Below the pieces are notes generated by a model. That model was not told where the DNA came from and made no database searches. It saw nothing but the letters and a program-made list of their open reading frames with translations. The translations under genes were made by a program, and so were the position numbers. Below, one piece after another: positions 54,990 through 64,000 of a DNA stretch of 64,000 nt. This stretch comes from Parabacteroides sp. Marseille-P3160 (GTDB lineage Bacteria; Bacteroidota; Bacteroidia; Bacteroidales; Tannerellaceae), in NCBI RefSeq assembly GCF_900162725.1, contig NZ_LT799418.1, forward strand, positions 905,487 through 969,486, written 5' to 3'. Positions within the stretch are counted from its first letter, which is position 1. Each line of letters begins with the position of its first letter.

Positions 54990-55700
54990 ATGAGCCAATA
55001 TAAGCGAATTCTTCTAAAGTTAAGCGGGGAGTCCCTGATGGGTGGAAAACAGTATGGAATCGATGAAAAACGGTTGAGCGAATATGCCGCACAAATCAAG
55101 GACGTTGCCGGGCTGGGCGTACAGATCGGAATCGTCATTGGGGGAGGTAATATCTTTCGTGGACTCAGCGGTACCTCCAAAGGCTTTGACCGCGTGAAAG
55201 GAGATCAGATGGGGATGTTGGCGACCGTGATAAACAGCCTGGCATTGAGTTCGGCGCTGCACTCCGTCGGGGTGAAATCCAATGTGCTGACAGCTATCCG
55301 CATGGAACCGGTCGGGGAGTTCTATAATAAATGGCGTGCGATCGAATTGCTGGAGCAAGGACATGTGGTGATCTTGTCCGCCGGCACGGGCAACCCTTTC
55401 TTTACAACGGATACCGGTTCCTCTTTACGTGGTATTGAAATCGAAGCGGATGTGATGCTGAAAGGCACACGGGTGGACGGGGTCTATACCGCCGATCCGG
55501 AAAAAGATCCGACAGCCACCAAATTCGATGAGATTACGTTTGATGAGATCTATGCGCGTGGGCTGAAAGTAATGGATTTAACTGCCACCACTATGTGTAA
55601 GGAAAATAATTTACCGGTTATTGTCTTCGATATGGATACGGTAGGTAATCTGAAGAAAGTGATGGAGGGTGAAAAGATCGGTACGCTGGTGCATAATTAA
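54990..55700 (+). CDS. pyrH: UMP kinase
   Basis: A 236-residue enzyme of the amino-acid-kinase fold that makes UDP from UMP. Family blocks are the N-terminal RILLKLSGESLMG, the nucleotide loop IVIGGGNIFRG, SAGTGNPFFTTDT (the bacterial UMP-kinase signature) and VDGVYTADPEKDP. Length and start are normal. The hybrid two-component gene begins 48 nt after its stop on the same strand, so some read-through is possible. Confidence 0.97.
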   Translation: MSQYKRILLKLSGESLMGGKQYGIDEKRLSEYAAQIKDVAGLGVQIGIVIGGGNIFRGLSGTSKGFDRVKGDQMGMLATVINSLALSSALHSVGVKSNVLTAIRMEPVGEFYNKWRAIELLEQGHVVILSAGTGNPFFTTDTGSSLRGIEIEADVMLKGTRVDGVYTADPEKDPTATKFDEITFDEIYARGLKVMDLTATTMCKENNLPVIVFDMDTVGNLKKVMEGEKIGTLVHN

Positions 55701-55748
55701 GCATTTCTTGTTGCTTTGTTAACCATCTTTTCTTCACTGCATATATAT

Positions 55749-58478
55749 ATGTTAATACGGCGACTGATGACACGGACTAAAGGAATTCTTTTTTTCTTAT
55801 TTCTGCTTTTTTTCCTTTCCGGATGTTCCTCGCCCGGAAAGAAGAAATATGTCGTCGGTATTTCTCAATGTATGTTAGATGATGCTTGGCGGCAGGCTAT
55901 GATCCGTGAAATGAAAATTGAAGCGACTTATTATGATGATTTGGACCTTATCATAAAAGACGCGAATAGCAATAATGATACACAAATAGAACAGATCCGT
56001 GAGTTGATCCGACAGAAAGTAGATTTAATCATTATTTCACCTTTTCAGTCCGAGCCTATTACCGCAGTAGCCGAGGAAGCTTACCGATCCGGTATCCCTA
56101 CCATTATTACGGATCGTAAAGTCAATACAGATCAATATACCTCTTTCGTCGGAGCGGATAATTATGACATCGGGTATGCTGCGGGTAAGTATGCGGAACG
56201 CTATCTTTCCTCTCAGAAGGTATCTATTCTTGAAGTCTGGGGAATGATTTCTTCGTCCCCTGCCCAGGAACGTCACCAAGGTTTTATGGATGCTTTGAAG
56301 CAGGCAAAGAAAGAAGTCGTGTCTCAAAAGGTGGAAGGAGACTGGTTATATCGTGTGGCAAGGAAGAATTTAAAAGAGGTGCAGCAGGTTGAACAGTTCG
56401 ATTTGGTTTTCTCTCATAATGATATGATGGCTATTGCTGCCCGGGAAGTTTTTGATTCGTTAGATACGCGGGCGTCAAAAATACCGATCCTCGGAGTAGA
56501 TGCTGTACCGGGTGCCGGTCTTGAAGCTGTTGCCGATGGGCGGATAAATGCTTCTTTTATGTATCCTACGGCGGGCGATGTCGTATTACGGACAGCCATG
56601 AAAATCCTGCATGGAGAAAAAGTCCCTAAAGAAATTAAATTGTATTCTTCTGTAGTGGGGATTGATTTTGCTAAAGCCATGATACAGCAGTCCAATCAAC
56701 TACTTAGTTATCAGACACGGATTGAACAGCAAAAGAAGACTTTGGATCGTTTACTGCATCGGTTTAATTTTCTTCAAAACTCCCTGTTTATTATTCTTGT
56801 TTTGATGGTTCTCCTGATTCTTCTTTCCGTGAATGTCTTTTATATCAATTGGAAAATTCGGAGAAAAAATAAAGAACTGAGAGAGAAAAACAGGAAAGAG
56901 GAAGAACAACGGCGCAAGTTAGTCTCGTTGAATGCCGAGATAGAACGAGTCACGGCACAACAATTGCAGTTCTTTACGAATGTATCGCATGAGCTACGTA
57001 CCCCTTTGACTTTGATTATCGGTCCATTAGATCATTTGATCTCTGCCATGTCCGAGTCTTCCCACCTACCGGATCTGTTACTTATGCAGAAAAATGCCAA
57101 CCGGCTTCTCCTCGAGATTAATCAGTTATTAGACTTTCGGAAAATTGATACCGGGCAAATGAATCTCAGAGTCCATGAGGTGAATATCGTTGCTTTCTGT
57201 CAGGAGGTGAAATCTTACTTTGAAAGCATGGCGCGGGTGCGACGGATTGAGTATGTGTTTGAAAACCGAATGGCCCTGGATACGTTCTGGATTGATACGG
57301 ACTTAATAGAAAAAGTTCTGGTTAATCTTCTTTCCAACGCCTTTAAATATACTGCTGAAGGGGGATGGATTCGTCTTCGGCTGGAGGAGACAACGGATCA
57401 AATACAAATCCTAGTAGAAGATGATGGGACCGGGATTCCCCCGGAGGCCCTACCTTATTTGTTTGATTACTTTTTTACCGAGAAAAACAGAGCGGGCTCC
57501 GGTATCGGATTACATTTGGTCAAAGAATTCGTAGAGCTTCACCACGGAACAGTCTCGGTCGAAAGCGAGTTGGGGAAAGGGACGACCTTTACGGTTTCTT
57601 TACAAAAAGGACATGCGCATTTTCCGGACGAAGTTCTCTCGAAACAAATGGAGACTTCGCTTTCGTATGTACCGTCCCAATTGGATGACTCGACCGAGAA
57701 AGCTTTACTTGGGCAGCAGTATGACGAAACAATTCTGTTAGTGGAGGATGATGACGAAGTACGCACCTATTTACAAAAAGAGTTACAGGAGAACTTCCAT
57801 GTCCTGACTGCTTTGAATGGAAAAGAGGCGCTTGAATTGCTGGATGAAAAAGAAGTTTCATTGATCCTGAGTGATGTCATGATGCCGCAGATGAATGGAT
57901 TTGAGTTATGCCGGCAGATTAAAACGAATGTTTCTTTTAGTCATCTGCCGGTTATTCTGCTGACTGCGCTATCCGACGAACGGCAACAGCATTTCGGACT
58001 TTCGGGCGGGGCGGAAGAATATATTCAGAAACCGTTTTATCCGGCTTTGTTAAAGTTGAAAATCATCCGCTTACTCGAAGAGCGAAAACGTCTGCGTGCG
58101 CATTTGTTGCAAGAGCTCCATCAGGGTAATCTGTTGTTGACCGTACCGGAGAAAGCCGGTGGCCCGGAGAATTTGTTCCTCCATAAATTTATTAGACAGA
58201 TTGAAGAGATTTATACCGATCCTGATTATAATATAGAGAAGTTGAGTGATACATTGGGGCTTTCTCGAGGCCATTTGTACCGTAAGATCAAAGAATTGAC
58301 CGGAACTACACCTGTCGATTTTCTCCGTAATTACCGTCTTGGAAAAGCGGCGCAACTGATTCGTCAACATACTTACTCCATCAGTGAAATTGCTTATATG
58401 ACCGGTTTTTCTTCACCTGCATATTTCTCTAAATGTTTTAAGATAGTATATGGCATAACTCCGACTGAATTTCAATAA
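55749..58478 (+). CDS. Hybrid two-component system regulator with periplasmic sugar-binding sensor (PUL3)
   Basis: A 909-residue one-protein two-component system. An N-terminal anchor with LSGC (about 14-26) is followed by a type I periplasmic sugar-binding domain (about 30-320: VVGISQCMLDDAWRQ, DLIIISPFQSEPI, ILGVDAVPGAG), a TM helix at about 344-367, a coiled linker, HisKA with His414 in NVSHELRTPL, the HATPase (NLLSNAFKYT, GSGIGL), a receiver (LLVEDDDEV, SDVMMPQMNGF) and a C-terminal AraC-type HTH. This layout matches BT1754, the fructose-binding regulator of levan use. ATG 55749 is chosen; ATG 55767 is also possible. The adjacent susC/D and GH32 genes fit a fructan role. Confidence 0.93.
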   Translation: MLIRRLMTRTKGILFFLFLLFFLSGCSSPGKKKYVVGISQCMLDDAWRQAMIREMKIEATYYDDLDLIIKDANSNNDTQIEQIRELIRQKVDLIIISPFQSEPITAVAEEAYRSGIPTIITDRKVNTDQYTSFVGADNYDIGYAAGKYAERYLSSQKVSILEVWGMISSSPAQERHQGFMDALKQAKKEVVSQKVEGDWLYRVARKNLKEVQQVEQFDLVFSHNDMMAIAAREVFDSLDTRASKIPILGVDAVPGAGLEAVADGRINASFMYPTAGDVVLRTAMKILHGEKVPKEIKLYSSVVGIDFAKAMIQQSNQLLSYQTRIEQQKKTLDRLLHRFNFLQNSLFIILVLMVLLILLSVNVFYINWKIRRKNKELREKNRKEEEQRRKLVSLNAEIERVTAQQLQFFTNVSHELRTPLTLIIGPLDHLISAMSESSHLPDLLLMQKNANRLLLEINQLLDFRKIDTGQMNLRVHEVNIVAFCQEVKSYFESMARVRRIEYVFENRMALDTFWIDTDLIEKVLVNLLSNAFKYTAEGGWIRLRLEETTDQIQILVEDDGTGIPPEALPYLFDYFFTEKNRAGSGIGLHLVKEFVELHHGTVSVESELGKGTTFTVSLQKGHAHFPDEVLSKQMETSLSYVPSQLDDSTEKALLGQQYDETILLVEDDDEVRTYLQKELQENFHVLTALNGKEALELLDEKEVSLILSDVMMPQMNGFELCRQIKTNVSFSHLPVILLTALSDERQQHFGLSGGAEEYIQKPFYPALLKLKIIRLLEERKRLRAHLLQELHQGNLLLTVPEKAGGPENLFLHKFIRQIEEIYTDPDYNIEKLSDTLGLSRGHLYRKIKELTGTTPVDFLRNYRLGKAAQLIRQHTYSISEIAYMTGFSSPAYFSKCFKIVYGITPTEFQ

Positions 58479-58657
58479 ACGGAGTTTCTTTTAGAAAGCT
58501 CTTCATAACCCTTTTACTTAAGATGAGATTTTTCTCTTTTGTATTTATGTTTTGCACAAATGTAGCATTGCTTGTGCTTTTGTCATATTTTAGTTTCAAT
58601 ACAACGGATTTGATAGTGATTGGTTGATTTGTTATCATATGAGATGCGGGAAGGTGA

Positions 58658-58665
58658 TATCTTTG
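58658..58665 (+). promoter_or_regulatory. Promoter -7 box for the PUL3 susC operon
   Basis: TATCTTTG is a full match to TAnnTTTG and ends 33 nt before ATG 58699. A TTTG at 58638-58641 lies 16 bp upstream and may be the -33 element. The box lies inside the longer open frame from 58624 and so excludes that start. Confidence 0.65.
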
Positions 58666-58698
58666 CTTCTCATTGTTAAACATTTTAAATTTATTTAC

Positions 58699-61600
58699 AT
58701 GAAACTATCACAATTTGTTAAATGTGTTGTATGGATCATTTTTCTATCCATAACACAAATAGTCTCGGCGCAACCATTGTCTGTGCGTGGAAAAGTAATT
58801 TCGGAGACAGACGGTCAAGCTGTTATCGGAGCTTCGGTTGTAGTGAAAGGGACTACCAACGGAACTCTGACCGATCTTGACGGAGAGTTTTCACTCTCTG
58901 TCCCAAAGGGAGCAACGATTCAGATTACATGCATAGGTTTCGCGATGCAGGTTTTTACGGCAGAAAGCACATCTCCTGTCACGATTGTCCTAGAGGAAAA
59001 TGTACAGAAACTGAGCGACGTCATTGTCACAGGTTATGCCACGCAGCGAAAGGCCGATTTGACCGGCTCGGTTGCCGTTGTAAAGATGGATGATATTAAA
59101 GATATTAATAACAGTAATGCGATTCAATCGTTGCAAGGCCGTATACCGGGAATTCATGTTAAAAACACCGGACAGCCGAATGGAGATGTAGATATTAAAA
59201 TTCGTGGAGTCTCTACTTTAGGAAGCAGCAAACCATTGTATATTATTGACGGTATTCCGAGCACACGATCGATGAATGAGATCGCGACTTCGGATATCGA
59301 GTCGATTCAGGTATTGAAGGATGCATCCGCAGCCAGTATTTACGGTTCCCGCGCAGCCAATGGAGTGATTATCATTACAACGAAAAAGGGGAAAGACGGA
59401 GGGACGCAGGTTGAGTTTCGTACTTCCCTGACTGCGCAGCAATGGCAGCGTTCTTTAGATTTGTTGAATACTCGGGAATTAGGACAGGTGCAATGGCAAG
59501 CGGCTATCAATGACGGGGTTGATCCCAACTATGGAAATTTCACCTATCAATGGCATAGAGATGCGAATAATCATGCTGTGTTGGATGAGATCCTGATACC
59601 TGAATATCTTGCGGTAGGAGGGGTGAATACGATGAAGACATCAGATACCGATTGGGTGAAAGAAATCAGTCGTACCGGTTTTACGCAAAATTACAATGTG
59701 ACGGTTACGAATGGAAATAATAAAGGACACTCGCTTTTTTCCGTTGATTATTATGATAATAATGGAACAGTCCGGGGAACTTACTTTAATCGCCTTACTG
59801 CTCGTCTGAACAGTGATTATAGATTATTCAACGACAAGGTGACAATCGGAGAAAACCTTTCGATCACTAAAACGCGTAATTCGACGATCAATGCATCAGA
59901 TCTACAAGACAATGCCCGGACTATACAACCTTTAGTCCCGGTTCATTCTTTGGACGGTGGTTGGGGAGGACCTTCCAGCAATATGTCTGACCGCCAGAAT
60001 CCGGTACGATTGATTAAGGACAATGAAGACAATCATACGGATGTAATCCGTCTGTTTGGAGATATCAATTTGGATATTGAATTTGCAAAAAATCTACATT
60101 TCCGTTCTAAATTAGGTATTGATTATACCGGTTATTGGAATCGCCAGATGGAGAAAACATACGAATCCGGCTATCTGTCCGAAAAGACGGCAAGGTTAAA
60201 TACTTTCTCAAATAAGGGTGGAAACTGGATAGTAAGTAATACCTTAAACTATAAATTCGATTTGAGTAAACATCATTTTGATTTATTGGGCGGTCAGGAA
60301 ATATTGAAATATAGTTTTGAGGAAATGTCTGCCGGGCGTGACGGCTTCTTACTGGAATCAGCCGATTATATGTATCTGGATGCGGGCGAATCCAACTTCA
60401 GAAACACTGGTTCGGGGACCTCTTATGCGTTGGCTTCTTTCTTTGGGAAGATGAATTATAATTACGATAACAAATATCTGGCGTCAATCACTGTTCGTCG
60501 GGATGGATCCTCCCGATTTGGAACAAATCACCGTTGGGGGACGTTCCCTGCCTTTTCGTTGGGCTGGCGTCTGAGCGAAGAATCTTTCTTCGGGAAAGCG
60601 AAAGGGATTGTTTCCGATCTGAAATTACGTTACGGATGGGGACAGACCGGTAACCAGGAGATTGATAACTATGCAGCTTATGGCCTGTATAAAGCTCTTT
60701 ATTATACGGATGCGACCTGGGGACGCGACAATGGAACGGCGTATGATATCACAGGAGCCGGCCAGGGAACACTCTCTTCCGGTTTCATTCGTACCCAACG
60801 CAGTAATCCGGACTTAAAATGGGAAGCGACTACACAACATAATGCCGGTGTCGATTTCGGCTTTTTAGATCAAAAGTTTACCGGATCATTCGATTATTTC
60901 TTTAAGAAAACGGATGATATCCTGATTAAACCTCCATATATCGCTACAATTGGCTACGGAGGCGATCGCTATGTAAATGGGGCAAGTATGGAAAACTCAG
61001 GCATTGAATTCTTATTGACTTATGCACAAAAAGTCGGGGAGGTTGATTTAATGATCACCGGAAATATTGCGAGTTATAAGAATAAAATAACGAAACTTCC
61101 TGAGGATGTGATCAATTCTTATCCGGGTAATGGAAATGATCAGACTATTTTGGGACGTCCGCTGAATTCCCTGTTCGGCTATGTAGCGGATGGACTCTTT
61201 CAGACGCAGGAGGAAGTGGATGCGCATGTGACACAGCCGGGTAAGGGATTAGGCCGTATTCGTTATAAAAATATCAATGGGGATGAAAAAATCTCGGATG
61301 AAGACCGTACCTGGTTAGGGGTGACCGATCCTGATTTCCTGTATGGATTGAATGTGACGGCAAGTTATCGTCAGTTTGATTTCTCCATGTTCTGGCATGG
61401 ACAGCAAGGAGCAAAAGCCTATAATAATTTGAAAGGCTTTACGGATTTCTTCGGATTCTTCGGACAACAAAACTATGGAAAAAGAACCTTGGACGGTTGG
61501 ACTCCGACTAATACAAAGACTTCGATTCCTGCACTGTCAAGTAGTGATGTGAATAATGAGAATCGTATCTCCAGCTATTTTGTGGAAGACGCTTCTTTCC

Positions 61601-61806
61601 TTAAATTGAGTAATCTGGAGATTGGCTACCGAATACCGGAGAGCGTATTGAAATTAATCAGAATACAACAGGCCCGCGTTTATCTTTCCGGCCAGAACCT
61701 ACTTACAATTAAGAAAAAGTCTTTTTCCGGGAAAGATCCCGAGACTCCTAATTTGGCATATCCCGTGCCCCGTGCCTTCACTTTCGGTTTAAATATTTCA
61801 TTTTAA
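58699..61806 (+). CDS. SusC/RagA-type TonB-dependent transporter (PUL3)
   Basis: A 1035-residue outer-membrane importer, probably for fructo-oligosaccharides. Signal peptide about 1-24 (VSAQ); carboxypeptidase-like domain about 28-105 (VRGKVISETDGQAVIGASV); plug about 110-225 (VIVTGYATQRKADLTG, LYIIDGIPS, ASIYGSRAANGVIIITT); barrel ending FGLNISF. The frame opens 25 codons upstream, but the promoter box lies within that stretch, so ATG 58699 is the start. susD follows after 14 nt. Confidence 0.95.
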   Translation: MKLSQFVKCVVWIIFLSITQIVSAQPLSVRGKVISETDGQAVIGASVVVKGTTNGTLTDLDGEFSLSVPKGATIQITCIGFAMQVFTAESTSPVTIVLEENVQKLSDVIVTGYATQRKADLTGSVAVVKMDDIKDINNSNAIQSLQGRIPGIHVKNTGQPNGDVDIKIRGVSTLGSSKPLYIIDGIPSTRSMNEIATSDIESIQVLKDASAASIYGSRAANGVIIITTKKGKDGGTQVEFRTSLTAQQWQRSLDLLNTRELGQVQWQAAINDGVDPNYGNFTYQWHRDANNHAVLDEILIPEYLAVGGVNTMKTSDTDWVKEISRTGFTQNYNVTVTNGNNKGHSLFSVDYYDNNGTVRGTYFNRLTARLNSDYRLFNDKVTIGENLSITKTRNSTINASDLQDNARTIQPLVPVHSLDGGWGGPSSNMSDRQNPVRLIKDNEDNHTDVIRLFGDINLDIEFAKNLHFRSKLGIDYTGYWNRQMEKTYESGYLSEKTARLNTFSNKGGNWIVSNTLNYKFDLSKHHFDLLGGQEILKYSFEEMSAGRDGFLLESADYMYLDAGESNFRNTGSGTSYALASFFGKMNYNYDNKYLASITVRRDGSSRFGTNHRWGTFPAFSLGWRLSEESFFGKAKGIVSDLKLRYGWGQTGNQEIDNYAAYGLYKALYYTDATWGRDNGTAYDITGAGQGTLSSGFIRTQRSNPDLKWEATTQHNAGVDFGFLDQKFTGSFDYFFKKTDDILIKPPYIATIGYGGDRYVNGASMENSGIEFLLTYAQKVGEVDLMITGNIASYKNKITKLPEDVINSYPGNGNDQTILGRPLNSLFGYVADGLFQTQEEVDAHVTQPGKGLGRIRYKNINGDEKISDEDRTWLGVTDPDFLYGLNVTASYRQFDFSMFWHGQQGAKAYNNLKGFTDFFGFFGQQNYGKRTLDGWTPTNTKTSIPALSSSDVNNENRISSYFVEDASFLKLSNLEIGYRIPESVLKLIRIQQARVYLSGQNLLTIKKKSFSGKDPETPNLAYPVPRAFTFGLNISF

Positions 61807-61820
61807 TTTTAGATATAATC

Positions 61821-63545
61821 ATGAAAAATATTTTTAAATACATAGCGATATCAGCAATATTATTGCTCCCGTTAAATGCTTGTGATTCCTTTTTAGAAGA
61901 ATCTCCGCAAGGAGTCGGCGACTCGGAAGCCTTGAATACTCCTGAAAGTATTGAGAAAATGGTGATTGCGGCTTATTCTTGCCTTGGCAACGATAATTAT
62001 CAAGATGGCATAAAGGCTTTATGGCCTTATGGTGACCTGCGGAGTGGCGATTCTTATAAGGGTGGGGCAGGACCCGGTGATGCGAATTATTTCAATATTA
62101 TTGAAACATTCGTTTATATGCAGGAAGATCTGAGCTATCTGGATACCAAGTGGTATGCGGAGTATATTGCCATTGCCCGTTGTAATGATGCTTTAGGTCG
62201 TATTAACGCTATTTCGGAAACTGATTATCCGAAGAAAATAACCCGCGAGTCGGAAATGCGTTTCCTTCGTGCCCATTTCTATTTCGGATTGAAAATACTT
62301 TTCAAACATGTTCCCTATATTGATGAAACGGATGAAACCGCCAATTATATCAATATATCAAATGTAGAATACACTGATAAGCAGCTTTGGGATATTATTA
62401 TTAATGAATTTCGTTATGCGGCTGAACATTTGCCGAATGACAATGAGGATATTGGGCGTGCAAATAAATGGATGGCCAAAGCTTATTTAGCCAAGGCTTT
62501 GATGTATGCTGCCTATGAACAGGATGAAAAGAATAATGTAACAACGATTGATAAAACGAAGCTGACAGAAGCGGTGAATTTATGTGATGAATTATCCGCA
62601 CATTACTCGCTTGCGGCGGACTTTGCCAACAATTTCCTCTGTGAAACGGAAAATGGACCTGAATCGATCTTTGCTGTTCAGCATTCATTAAATGATGGAA
62701 CACTTCGTGGGCGTTTGGATTGGGGGGCGATGTTAAACTATCCGATGAATCCGGAATATGGTTGCTGCGGCTTCCATTCTCCGTCACAGAATATGGTCAA
62801 TGCCTTCCGGACAGATGAAAACGGACTACCCTTGTTCGACTCTTTTAATAATAAGGATTTGTTGAATTCGGATGATCTGCTGGCCAATAACATAGACCCC
62901 CGGCTAAATCATACTGTTGCTATTCCCGGTGTACCGTACAAATACGATCCGGAGTTTATCTATGAAAGTACGTGGGCACGTGATGCTTCCACTTACGGTA
63001 GTTTCCTGTCTATGAAAGAAACGGTTCTTCCGGATTGTCCTTGCTTTGCAACAGCCGCTCCGTTTATGTCCAGTTCAAAAAACCGGGATATAATCCGTTA
63101 TGACGATGTCATGCTATGGAAAGCAGAGGCGCTGATCGAATTAGGGCGGCCGGATGAAGCCTTGCCCTTGATCAATGCAATTCGTGTACGTGCGGCTAAT
63201 AGTACAGCCCGATTAGTTGATGTACAAGGAGATAAAACAGGGAAATTTATTGTGTCACCCTATAATCCGGGGATTAATTGTCCGGAATGGACACAATCTT
63301 TTGCACGAAAGGCTTTGCGCTGGGAGCGTAGGTTGGAGTTTTCGCAAGAGGGTTTTCACTTCTTCGACTTAGTTCGTTGGGGCATCGCGGACGAGTTTGT
63401 AAATTCGTATCTTGCTGTCGAAAAAGGACGCCGAAGCTATTTGAAAGAAGCCAGGTTCACAAAAAACAGAGATGAATATTTTCCGATCCCGAAAAATCAG
63501 ATTAATTTTAGTAAAAAATTATATCAACAAAATTATGGATGGTAA
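61821..63545 (+). CDS. SusD/RagB-type lipoprotein (PUL3)
   Basis: A 574-residue surface glycan-binding lipoprotein (lipobox Cys21, LNAC) paired with the PUL3 SusC. Family blocks are EMRFLRAHFYFGLKILFKHVPYI, RYDDVMLWKAEALIELGRPDEALPLIN and RWERRLEFSQEGFHFFDLVRWG. It ends 22 nt before the GH32 gene, with no separate SusE-like gene in between. Confidence 0.95.
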   Translation: MKNIFKYIAISAILLLPLNACDSFLEESPQGVGDSEALNTPESIEKMVIAAYSCLGNDNYQDGIKALWPYGDLRSGDSYKGGAGPGDANYFNIIETFVYMQEDLSYLDTKWYAEYIAIARCNDALGRINAISETDYPKKITRESEMRFLRAHFYFGLKILFKHVPYIDETDETANYINISNVEYTDKQLWDIIINEFRYAAEHLPNDNEDIGRANKWMAKAYLAKALMYAAYEQDEKNNVTTIDKTKLTEAVNLCDELSAHYSLAADFANNFLCETENGPESIFAVQHSLNDGTLRGRLDWGAMLNYPMNPEYGCCGFHSPSQNMVNAFRTDENGLPLFDSFNNKDLLNSDDLLANNIDPRLNHTVAIPGVPYKYDPEFIYESTWARDASTYGSFLSMKETVLPDCPCFATAAPFMSSSKNRDIIRYDDVMLWKAEALIELGRPDEALPLINAIRVRAANSTARLVDVQGDKTGKFIVSPYNPGINCPEWTQSFARKALRWERRLEFSQEGFHFFDLVRWGIADEFVNSYLAVEKGRRSYLKEARFTKNRDEYFPIPKNQINFSKKLYQQNYGW

Positions 63546-63567
63546 TATTAAAAACGGCAATATTCGT

Positions 63568-64000
63568 ATGAAAATCAATTTTATTTATATTTTTTCCTTT
63601 TTTATCCTATTTGTATCTTGTATGGAGAAGAAAACAAAAGATCAAGCAGCAGACAAGGTGGTTTTGTATCATGAGAAATATCGTCCGCAGGTTCATTTCT
63701 CTCCTCCGGAACATTGGATGAATGATCCTAACGGAATGGTTTATTATGAAGGAGAATATCATCTTTTTTATCAACATTATCCGGAATCCTCTGTCTGGGG
63801 ACCTATGCATTGGGGGCATGCCGTAAGTAAGGATTTGATCCACTGGGAGAACCTGCCTATCGCATTGTATCCGGATAGCTTGGGATATATCTTCTCCGGT
63901 AGTGCGGTTGTTGATTGGAAAAACACTTCCGGTTTCGGATCATCGGAAAATCCACCGTTGCTTGCTTTCTTTACCTACCATAATCCGGATATTGAACAGG
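63568..64000 (+). CDS. GH32 fructanase-like lipoprotein, cut by the window end
   Basis: The first 144 residues of a glycoside hydrolase family 32 enzyme, which cuts levan, inulin or sucrose. The signal peptide ends at lipobox Cys18 (LFVSC). The nucleophile is Asp53 in HWMNDPNGM, followed by YHLFYQHYP, WGPMHWGHAVSKDLIHW and the FSGSAV block, all standard for GH32. The RDP and EC motifs lie beyond the window. An in-frame ATG at 63535 would overlap susD, but ATG 63568 starts the signal peptide. Lipidation suggests a surface or periplasm-anchored enzyme; endo or exo action cannot be told. Confidence 0.93.
   Translation, partial: MKINFIYIFSFFILFVSCMEKKTKDQAADKVVLYHEKYRPQVHFSPPEHWMNDPNGMVYYEGEYHLFYQHYPESSVWGPMHWGHAVSKDLIHWENLPIALYPDSLGYIFSGSAVVDWKNTSGFGSSENPPLLAFFTYHNPDIEQ

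Noticed and set aside
1-64000. CRISPR array, prophage, insertion sequence or rRNA genes
   Set aside because: No regular repeat-spacer pattern, transposase, integrase, phage structural gene or rRNA sequence was seen. The 22-bp repeats have no spacers.

Overview
This 64 kb window comes from a Bacteroidales chromosome, most like Parabacteroides or Bacteroides. The evidence is three SusC/SusD pairs, a hybrid two-component system, many lipoproteins with a Cys near residue 20, DUF families typical of the phylum, and repeated TAnnTTTG promoter boxes, which are the Bacteroidetes -7 element. The genus is an inference. I see no transposase, integrase, phage gene, CRISPR array or rRNA.

Layout. Positions 81-19433 are mostly core genes: an Ig-like lipoprotein with a DUF3108 protein, cysS, a PAP2 phosphatase, metG, a crystallin-like lipoprotein, an FKBP lipoprotein with glyS, a TonB-C protein, an M16 peptidase, parC with a DUF3316 protein and an S41 peptidase, and tRNA-Leu(UAG). 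Positions 19700-31271 hold polysaccharide-utilisation locus 1 (PUL1): a membrane-spanning regulator with Kelch-like repeats and a SARP-like output, divergent from susC, susD, a DUF3823 lipoprotein and a glycosidase-like enzyme of unrecognised family. Positions 31419-44193 are again core: an eIF1-like factor, an AddA-type helicase-nuclease, psd-pssA, tadA, yraN, birA, a DUF5686 outer-membrane protein and an RNA m5C methyltransferase. Positions 44194-46986 are gene-poor and hold a DJ-1/PfpI gene and a SusC-like remnant. Positions 47008-54561 are PUL2: an IPT/NHL lipoprotein, susC, susD and a BT_3044-like lipoprotein, with no enzyme or regulator visible. pyrH follows. Positions 55749-64000 are PUL3: a hybrid two-component regulator with a sugar-binding sensor, susC, susD and the start of a GH32 gene cut by the window edge, so fructan is the likely substrate.

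How the genes work together. Each SusC/SusD pair should form a TonB-dependent outer-membrane glycan importer, with lipoproteins binding glycan and exported enzymes cutting it. PUL1 and PUL3 carry different one-protein transmembrane regulators next to their susC. Intergenic DNA carries structure that genes do not explain: two 22-bp-period repeats, a 52-bp cruciform-like palindrome, a 19-bp inverted repeat around the DJ-1 gene, and a candidate three-way-junction RNA upstream of pyrH. Two genes have a promoter box only 6 nt before their ATG and are probably leaderless.
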